64,000 bases of DNA from Actinophytocola sp050699935 (GTDB lineage: Bacteria; Actinomycetota; Actinomycetes; Mycobacteriales; Pseudonocardiaceae): positions 24,825-88,824 of the forward strand of contig NZ_JBOHGB010000010.1 of assembly GCF_050699935.1 (NCBI RefSeq). Direction: 5' to 3'. Of the stretch, positions 58,054 to 64,000 are shown piece by piece. Numbering within the stretch: the stretch's first letter is position 1; each line of letters starts with the position of its first letter. The notes beneath the pieces are model-generated. The model was not told where the DNA came from, made no database searches, and worked only from the letters and a program-made list of their open reading frames with translations. The position numbers and the translations under genes are program-made.

Positions 58054-60921
58054 TTACGCGGTCGGCGCCATCCGGGTGGCGAGCTCGCGCCGGGACCGGA
58101 TATCGAGCTTGCGCAGCACCTTGCCGACATGCTCTTCGACCGTGCGTTCGGACAGGCACAACGCCGCGGCGATCTGCCGGTTGGTGTTGCCCACCGCGAC
58201 AAGCGCGGCGACTTCGCGCTCCCGCGGCGACAACGCCGTGCCGTAACCGCGACGGCCCCTCCGATGCGTCACGACGACCCCCCGCTGCCGCAGCAAGCCG
58301 CGGCAGCGTCCGGCGTCCCACGAGGCGCCGAGACGCTCGAACTCCGCCAAGGCGGCGCGCAGTTCGGTCGCTCCATCCGCACCGTCCGCGTACCGGCACA
58401 GGCCGGCCGCCTCAAGCGCCTGCGCCGCAAGGTACGGCAGCATCAGGCTCCGGTAGGTGTCTGCCACCGCACAGAACTCGGTCGTCGCCTCACCGTGCCG
58501 GCCGCATCCGACGGAAAGCCGGGCTCGCGCGTCACGATGCCGCGCGTGCGCGAGCGGGGCATCCAGTCCGGCGACCCCGGCGCCCATCTCGTCGACCAGG
58601 GCGTCCGCGTCCACGATCCGGCCCGCCCGCAGATACACGGCGACCGCGGCCGGCACGAGTGGGGACGACCACGCCCAGGCACCTTTGCGTCGTGCGAGGT
58701 CGACCAGCCTGTCGATCTCGGCTTCCGCGGACGCCGTCTCATCCCGGGACATCAGCAACCGGGCGAGCGCTGAGCCGGCCATGGCCGGCTCCGGCCCGCA
58801 CAGGGCCGGCCCGGTCATCCCCAGTACCTCCCGCAGATCGCGGTCGGCCGCCACCAGATTGCCGCGGGCGAGCGCGAGCAGACCGCTCACCAGTTGGGCC
58901 TCGACGGCCATGCTGGTCCATTCGCGATGTTGGCGCCGCACCTGGGTGTGCAAGTCGGACCAGCGGCCCGTCAGCCAGCTCAGCCGGATCGTGGTCGCGC
59001 CGACCATCCCGTCGACGAATCCCCCGTCCGACTCCTGCCGCAGCTCCGCCGCCCTCGCCAGGAACCGCCGCGCGTGGTCGATGTGCCCGAGCAGCGCGGC
59101 CGCGGACGCGAAGTTCACCATGCCGCGCAGCAACTGGACCCGCTGCGCCGGCACCTCGTCCTGCGCGGAGAGCGCCTCAATCGCGGACCACGCCCCCGGG
59201 TCTCCGAGGTTCAACAGCACCATCGCCCGGTTGATCTCGACAACCAGCCGCTGGGTCGGGTCGTCGATGCGCGACAGCAGTTCCGTCGCCCGGTCCAGGT
59301 CACGCAGGTGTACTGCCACATGCTCCTCGGTCTGGTTCGGGTAGGCCATGACCGACAGCGCCCGAGCAGCGATGTGCGGGCGGGACCGCAGGTCCGCAAC
59401 AGCCCGCTGCACCTCGGCCCGCCCCTCCCGTTTGTCGCTGTGCCCGTTGAGGATTTGCATGCCCATCAGCACCCGCAACTCACCACGGACCGGTGCGGGC
59501 AGGTGTTCGTCGGTAAGCACCTTGCGCAGTACCGACACGACGTTGTGATCACCTGTGACACCGGTACCGGCGGCGCGGCCCAGCTTCACCGCCAGCCTCA
59601 TCCTCGTCGCGGACGGGACCGCCGAAGCCGACAACAACTCGATCAAGAAGTCGATGGCAGCCGGATAGTCGCCGTGCTGCGCTGCCCGGTCCGCCGCGGC
59701 CTCCGCGTAACGGCGCCAATCCCGCAGCTGACCGGCGGCGCGACAATGGCGGGCCAGCCGGGCATGCGGCACCGGGTCAAGTCGCCGCAGCACGCGCGCC
59801 GCCGCGGCATGCAAACCGCGCAGTTGTGGTCGGGGCACCGCCGCATGGGCGGCCTCCAGGGCGAGAGCATGACGAAACCAGTACGTCCCGGCGGGACCCG
59901 GCCATAGCAGCGCACTGGCCAACGCCTCGGACAGCGCGGCAGCGCCGGTGCGCTCACCCAGCCCGGCAGTGCCGACGAGGTCCTGCTGCGGGCTCGGCAC
60001 GTGTAGCACCGCGGCCGCGTACACGATCCGCCGAGCCGATCCGCCGAGCCGGCCGAGTCGCTCGCGCACGGAGTCGCGAAGGACAGGCGGCACCACCGGT
60101 TCGGCACCATAGTCGGCCCGATCGGCCGGCGACTCGCCGCGGTCATGCAGCAGCCGCAGCAGTTCCTCCACGGCGAACGGCAGACCGGCGGTGCGCTGAT
60201 GCATGTAGGCAGCGACCGCTCGAGATACTTCCGTGCCGAGGATGGCCGCTGTCTGCGCTCGCACACCCGCGACCGTCAACGGCGCGAGCTCCAGCTCAAC
60301 GTAGGACACCCCAGTGAGGAGCTGGCTGCCGAACGCGGACGGCGCGTACTGTGCCCGCAGGTCCTCCGGCCGGTAGGTCAGCACGATGCGCAGGTCCGGC
60401 GGCGGCTGCCGGGTCAGGTAGCCGATCAGCTCCATCGTGCCCTGGTCCGCCCAGTGGAGGTCCTCGATCAGCAGCACAGCCGGTCCGACCGTGCCGAGAA
60501 CCTCACGCACGGCGCGAAACTGCCGGTGCCGGTCGATCCGAGGGTCACCCGACGCCGCCGGCGCCGCCGGCAACCATCCGGCCAGCTCCGGAACCAGCGA
60601 CCGCAACACACCCGCCAACGGCCCCGGCGGCGGGCGGCGCGCAAGCACCGCGGCACCATCGGACAACGCTTCCACGACCGGCCCGAAAGGGAACGCCTCA
60701 CCGATCGGATGGCAATGCCCGACCAGCACGGCCAGGCCGGCGGCGGGGCCGTCCACGAACGCACCGACGACCTCGCGAAGCAACCGAGACTTACCTACCC
60801 CGGCCTCACCAGCGACACACACAACGGTCGGCGCTCCCACGAGCGCGTCACCCAGCGCGGCCCGCTCCCTGTCCCGGTGCACCATCACCGGAGACACCAG
60901 CCGTCCCAGACGGATTCTCAC
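58054..60921 (-). CDS. LAL-family LuxR transcriptional regulator
   Basis: 955 residues from a GTG at 60921. The AAA/STAND ATPase has Walker A AGEAGVGKSRLL (about 38-48) and Walker B AVLLIEDLHWAD. A long helical repeat region follows. The C-terminal LuxR helix-turn-helix reads LSPREREVAALVAVGNTNRQ then LSERTVEEHVGKVLRKLDIR. LAL regulators often control biosynthetic or sugar-use clusters. No cluster is attached in the window. An ATG at 60885 is an alternative start; the RLVSPVMV entry supports the longer form. Confidence 0.9.
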   Translation of the reverse strand: MRIRLGRLVSPVMVHRDRERAALGDALVGAPTVVCVAGEAGVGKSRLLREVVGAFVDGPAAGLAVLVGHCHPIGEAFPFGPVVEALSDGAAVLARRPPPGPLAGVLRSLVPELAGWLPAAPAASGDPRIDRHRQFRAVREVLGTVGPAVLLIEDLHWADQGTMELIGYLTRQPPPDLRIVLTYRPEDLRAQYAPSAFGSQLLTGVSYVELELAPLTVAGVRAQTAAILGTEVSRAVAAYMHQRTAGLPFAVEELLRLLHDRGESPADRADYGAEPVVPPVLRDSVRERLGRLGGSARRIVYAAAVLHVPSPQQDLVGTAGLGERTGAAALSEALASALLWPGPAGTYWFRHALALEAAHAAVPRPQLRGLHAAAARVLRRLDPVPHARLARHCRAAGQLRDWRRYAEAAADRAAQHGDYPAAIDFLIELLSASAVPSATRMRLAVKLGRAAGTGVTGDHNVVSVLRKVLTDEHLPAPVRGELRVLMGMQILNGHSDKREGRAEVQRAVADLRSRPHIAARALSVMAYPNQTEEHVAVHLRDLDRATELLSRIDDPTQRLVVEINRAMVLLNLGDPGAWSAIEALSAQDEVPAQRVQLLRGMVNFASAAALLGHIDHARRFLARAAELRQESDGGFVDGMVGATTIRLSWLTGRWSDLHTQVRRQHREWTSMAVEAQLVSGLLALARGNLVAADRDLREVLGMTGPALCGPEPAMAGSALARLLMSRDETASAEAEIDRLVDLARRKGAWAWSSPLVPAAVAVYLRAGRIVDADALVDEMGAGVAGLDAPLAHARHRDARARLSVGCGRHGEATTEFCAVADTYRSLMLPYLAAQALEAAGLCRYADGADGATELRAALAEFERLGASWDAGRCRGLLRQRGVVVTHRRGRRGYGTALSPREREVAALVAVGNTNRQIAAALCLSERTVEEHVGKVLRKLDIRSRRELATRMAPTA

Positions 60922-61150
60922 CTTCCGTCCCACGTGGCAACCATGCCAGACGAACGTCACAACCGACAGCGCGCTCGCGGGTTCGCCGCTTGGTCGTCGG
61001 GCTCGCCGACGGACCGAGGACGACAACACCATGCTGGTTCGATGACCACACAGGCAATGGCGCGGTGCCAGGTCGGGTGTAGGCGTCGCGGGAGGGGAAC
61101 GACGGATGTCGGCGGTTTCGCCGACGATCGTGGCGGCGGTCGCCGCCACG

Positions 61151-61345
61151 TCATGTCACCGCGTCATCCGCCGGAACGCAAGCGCCGCACCGCCCGCAGA
61201 CCTTGGGCAGCTCGCCGTCGATGAACAGTCCGCACTCCGGGCACACCCGCGACAGCCAGCACACCGGGTCACCGCCCGGTGCGGCCTCCGGTGCGGAGCC
61301 ACCGTTGTCGGGCTCGCGCTCATGCTCGTTGACCGCCACCGCCAC
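61151..61345 (-). CDS. Zinc-ribbon mini-protein
   Basis: 64 residues from a GTG with AAGGAGAGG upstream. After an acidic, flexible head the second half has CWLSRVCPECGLF and then VCGRCGACV, giving a four- to six-cysteine ribbon. Similar short CPxCG proteins are frequent in actinobacteria and are of unknown function, possibly protein- or nucleic-acid-binding. The gene sits between the LAL gene and the transporter remnant. Confidence 0.6.
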   Translation of the reverse strand: MAVAVNEHEREPDNGGSAPEAAPGGDPVCWLSRVCPECGLFIDGELPKVCGRCGACVPADDAVT

Positions 61346-61399
61346 ACCTCTCCTTCCAGGGACAAGTGTGCCCCCACCCGGATTATCGCCCGCCACGGT

Positions 61400-62310
61400 G
61401 CGGCGTCCTCGGTGCCGCGAGGCTGCCGGCGACACCGACGCGAGCTGGTAGCCGACCGACGCACCGCTGTAGCGCACCCCGGTGTCGAACAACTCAGCGG
61501 CCTGCGGCCCGTACATCGCCGCGTGGCAGAGCAACCCGACCGCGATCGCCAGCAGGATCCCGGTGGTCGACTTGGTGTCCAGCAGCACGAAGAAGCCGAA
61601 CGCCCAGACCACCAGGGCGCCGGCGCCGAGCAGTAGACCGGCCGGCGGCCGACCCGGTCGGACAGCGCACCGAACAACGGATCTCGACCAGCCGGCTGGC
61701 CGAGGCCGCGAGCACCGCGTTCAGCGCCACGTCCTTGCTGAGCCCGACCGCACCACCCGCAGCGCTGGTGCGGGCTGCTCGCCCCGCCCGCGCTCCAGTT
61801 CGGCGCGCACCTGCTGGTACACCGACGATTCCGACCACGACAGTCGGATCCACAGCCCGACGACCACCAGAACGGCGGCCGGCACGCCGGCTTGTGGCCA
61901 GCTGGACCAGAAACCACGGCGGCGCGGGTCGCCGTGCTCGGCGACCATCAGTACCGCGCCGCCCCACTCACCACCAACCGCGAAACCCTGCGACAGCCGG
62001 CAGCAGGCCGATCGCGAAGTGCCTACTCCCATGATCAGCAGGCTGACGACCAGCATCCGCTCGCGCCCGATCCGGTCGTCGAAGTGCCCGAACACCAACC
62101 CGCCGAGCGGTCGGGCGACGAACCCGACCGCATAGGTCGCGAACGCCAGGATCGTGCCGACCAGCGGGTCGAACTCGGGGAGAACAGCTCGTTGAAGACC
62201 AGTGCGGCCGCGGAGCCGAAGAGAAGAAGTCGTACCACTCGACGGTGGTGCCGATCATGCTCGCGGCGACCACCGTGCGGATCGGGGAGTGTGCCACTGC
62301 CGGGAGGTAG
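61400..62310 (-). pseudogene. MFS metabolite:H+ symporter (MHS type) remnant
   Basis: The minus strand holds successive transporter pieces in several frames: IRTVVAASMIGTTVEWYDFF, FGSAAALVFNELFSP, LVFGHFDDRIGRERMLVVSL (the MFS loop motif), LSQGFAVGGEWGGAVLMVAE, WSSWPQAGVPAAVLVVVGLW, and FFVLLDTKSTTGILLAIAVG with HAAMYGPQAAELFD near the end. At least four frame breaks and two internal deletions are evident. The gene is dead. Confidence 0.75.
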
Positions 62311-62921
62311 ACATCGCAGGCCCTCTCGCGAGGTCGGAGGTGCTGCGAGCTCGACCCAGCACAGGTGCCCGCACCCGCCGGGGTCACCAGCAGCCGGGCC
62401 AGCGGCGGTGCCGCGTTGGCGTAGGGCACCAGCCGGTCCGCCGTGCCCGTGCGCCCGCCCCGGTCACCTCGACGTGCAGCACGGTCCCATCGCCGGCCGC
62501 GACCGCCAAGTCCCTCGTCGCCGGCACGACCGGGCTACCGCGGGCCGGCTCGGCGGACGTGCTCGTCCAGCAGCCGGCCCACCACGGCCGGCCGCCCGAC
62601 GACCAGGCCGTGTGCGGCGTCGGGCGGTTCCGCCTTGATCACCTCGCCGCCGGCCGCCGCGCACCTGGCCGGCATGGCCTCGGTCTGGGCAACCTGGGGC
62701 TGCGGCGAGAACATCGCCGCACCCGGCCAGCCGGGCACCTGCCCGAGCGAGCCGAGTCGAATGCCGAGCTGTCGCTTGATCACCTGGTCGTCGGCGGCAC
62801 GCAGCCAGCACCGGTAAGCGCGGCGCGGCGGTGGCGAACGCGCTGGTGTCGCACCAGCGGCCGGAGCGTTCGTCGGGGAGGGCAAGACCGATGCCAAGGA
62901 CGCCCGAACGGCTTGGCATGA
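62311..62921 (-). other. Degenerate coding debris
   Basis: The minus strand has scattered protein-like pieces: SGVLGIGLALPDERSGRW near the right end, AAGGEVIKAEPPDAAHG in the middle, and TRDLAVAAGDGTVLHVEVTG at the left, the last resembling the N-terminus of an alpha/beta hydrolase. No piece is long enough to name a gene. They are probably further losses next to the transporter remnant. Confidence 0.35.
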
Positions 62922-63752
62922 TCATTGATACTCCCTGTGTCGTCGGGGCAGCGGTACGGACGTCGTCGGTACCGTGCCGCGCGGCCGGGGCATGGCCAGC
63001 GCGTCGACGGTCCACGACGGACGAACCCCGAGGTCGGCGGCCAGCCGCGCCCGGCACGTGACGAACACCGCACGCGCAGCGGCCGGATCACCAGTGGCGA
63101 GGCACGCCTGCGCCAGCAGGCGGTAGGCGACCTCCCGATACGGGTCGGTGGAGATCACCGACCGGGCCAGTGCCGCCGCGCGCCCGACCATCCCGGCCGC
63201 GAGCTCGGCCCGCCCGGCATGCACCGCGAGATCGAGGTAGGTCGCCTGCGCGGCCTCCCGGATCGACTGCGCCCACTCCAGGCACGGGGCGTCGGCGAGG
63301 AACGGGCCCCGGTAGAACGCGACCGTGGCTCTGGCCAGACCGGCCATGCGCGCCGCATCCCGTTCCGCGCCGGCCAACCGGGCGAGCCGGTGGAACTCGT
63401 CGATGTCCAGCCACACGGCGGAGTCGAGCCTGATGAGGTCCGCGTCAGCATGGATGAACGCCGTCGGGGCGTGGGGCGTCCGGTCCGGTTCGAGAGCCTG
63501 GTTCAGCGCGTGCAGCGTCACCCGCAGCCGGCCCGCTTGTGATCTCGACGGCGCGTCCGGCCAGAGCAGACCGGCCGCCGACTCGCGGCTGACCGCGTGT
63601 CCCGGCCGCGCGCACAGCAACCAGAGCAGCTCCCGCGCCTTGCGCCGCCCCCACGCGCCGGGGGTGATCTCGACGCGGTCCCGGATCGCGTGGAAATCGC
63701 CGAGCGTGCGTACCACCAACCGCCGCCCCCGCCGCGGCCCAGTCAAGATCAT
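62922..63752 (-). CDS. SARP-like regulator with OmpR-type winged helix and BTAD domain
   Basis: 276 residues. A winged-helix head (RKARELLWLLCARPGHAVSR, then LLWPDAPSRSQAGRLRVTLH) is followed by a BTAD helical domain (DEFHRLARLAGAERDAARMA, YRGPFLADAPCLEW, STDPYREVAYRLLAQACLAT). SARPs activate secondary-metabolite genes. The ATG at 63752 lies six bases after TAACCT, which suggests a leaderless transcript. Its targets are not in view; the debris downstream may once have been one. Confidence 0.85.
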   Translation of the reverse strand: MILTGPRRGRRLVVRTLGDFHAIRDRVEITPGAWGRRKARELLWLLCARPGHAVSRESAAGLLWPDAPSRSQAGRLRVTLHALNQALEPDRTPHAPTAFIHADADLIRLDSAVWLDIDEFHRLARLAGAERDAARMAGLARATVAFYRGPFLADAPCLEWAQSIREAAQATYLDLAVHAGRAELAAGMVGRAAALARSVISTDPYREVAYRLLAQACLATGDPAAARAVFVTCRARLAADLGVRPSWTVDALAMPRPRGTVPTTSVPLPRRHREYQ

Positions 63753-64000
63753 ATCGGCAGGTTAGAGGCTCCCGGCCGGAATGTGACCGTGTCGACCCGA
63801 CACCACTATGTGCTCGGGATGGTTGTTCGCCCCACCCCTATCGGCACCCACTGCCCAGCGGTGTCAAGAGGAACGGGACTGTTCCAAGATCGGTGTTTCC
63901 GGCCCGACACGCCGGGCCGAAGGTCTGGCGGGATGGGCACTGTGAGTGATGACATCGGACCTTGTGAGTCCACGCAAGCGTGACAAGCCGGCGCGAGAGC
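63753..64000. other. Right-edge intergenic
   Basis: No gene, hairpin or repeat was recognised in the last 248 bases beyond the SARP promoter. Confidence 0.35.

Noticed and set aside
60922..61149. N-terminal extension of the LAL regulator
   Set aside because: The codons are proline/arginine-rich and unlike the family; the RLVSPVMV entry marks the natural start.
1..64000. tRNA, rRNA or CRISPR array
   Set aside because: No tRNA T-loop with matching arms, no rRNA sequence and no regularly spaced repeats were found by eye.

Overview
The window is a high-GC actinobacterial chromosome segment. An ESX/type VII-type toxin locus, a complete CvnABCD conservon, very large LuxR/LAL and PucR-type regulators, an F420-type (DUF385) reductase and GTG-rich, translationally coupled starts all fit the Pseudonocardiales (Amycolatopsis/Saccharothrix/Kutzneria-like). 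The genus cannot be fixed from the sequence alone. No rRNA, tRNA or CRISPR array was seen.

Region 1 (1-4.4 kb, minus strand, cut by the left edge) is the most notable. It is a tightly coupled four-gene cassette: SidA/IucD-type amino acid N-hydroxylase, small cupin, FAD amine oxidase, and methionyl-tRNA-synthetase-like protein. This is the enzyme set of the hydrazine (N-N bond) forming machinery known from s56-p1-type pathways, but the cupin and synthetase parts are separate genes rather than one fusion. A broken narI remnant and a 17-bp tandem repeat mark its upstream border.

Region 2 (5-20.9 kb) holds small regulated units: a DUF385 reductase with its TetR regulator, diverging from an alpha/beta hydrolase (frame broken) and a class A flavin monooxygenase; a channel-like membrane protein; a methyltransferase; a coiled-coil protein; a beta-propeller membrane protein; a NarL-type two-component system; a guanylyl-cyclase-like protein; and an ArsR-type regulator diverging from a Tat-exported metallo-beta-lactamase-fold enzyme.

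Region 3 (21-29 kb) is an ESX-type polymorphic toxin locus. It contains a YbaB-like protein, an EspC-like small protein, a 1488-residue WXG/RHS toxin with a Tse2-like C-terminal domain, an overlapping small immunity gene, and a KAP-type membrane NTPase.

Region 4 (29-38 kb) is a gene graveyard: remnants of an alpha/beta hydrolase, a cupin, IS110 and IS256 transposases and an NRPS, mixed with intact genes (PIG-L deacetylase, MmpS-like protein, Tat-exported peptidase, MazEF pair).

Region 5 (38-48 kb) has a TSUP exporter preceded by a 16-codon overlapping ORF, a secreted EEP nuclease/phosphatase, a 981-residue HTH-NTPase-TPR protein, an orphan amine oxidase and a second YbaB-like gene, separated by low-content DNA.

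Region 6 (48.7-55.8 kb) is an ammonium transporter, a sensor-only membrane protein and the four conservon genes, nearly all overlapping. Region 7 (55.9-64 kb) has three regulators (PucR-GAF, LAL, SARP/BTAD), a zinc-ribbon mini-protein and a badly decayed MFS transporter. Several genes carry multiple frame breaks. Most look like genuine pseudogenes because they also show internal deletions, but a few could be base-calling errors.
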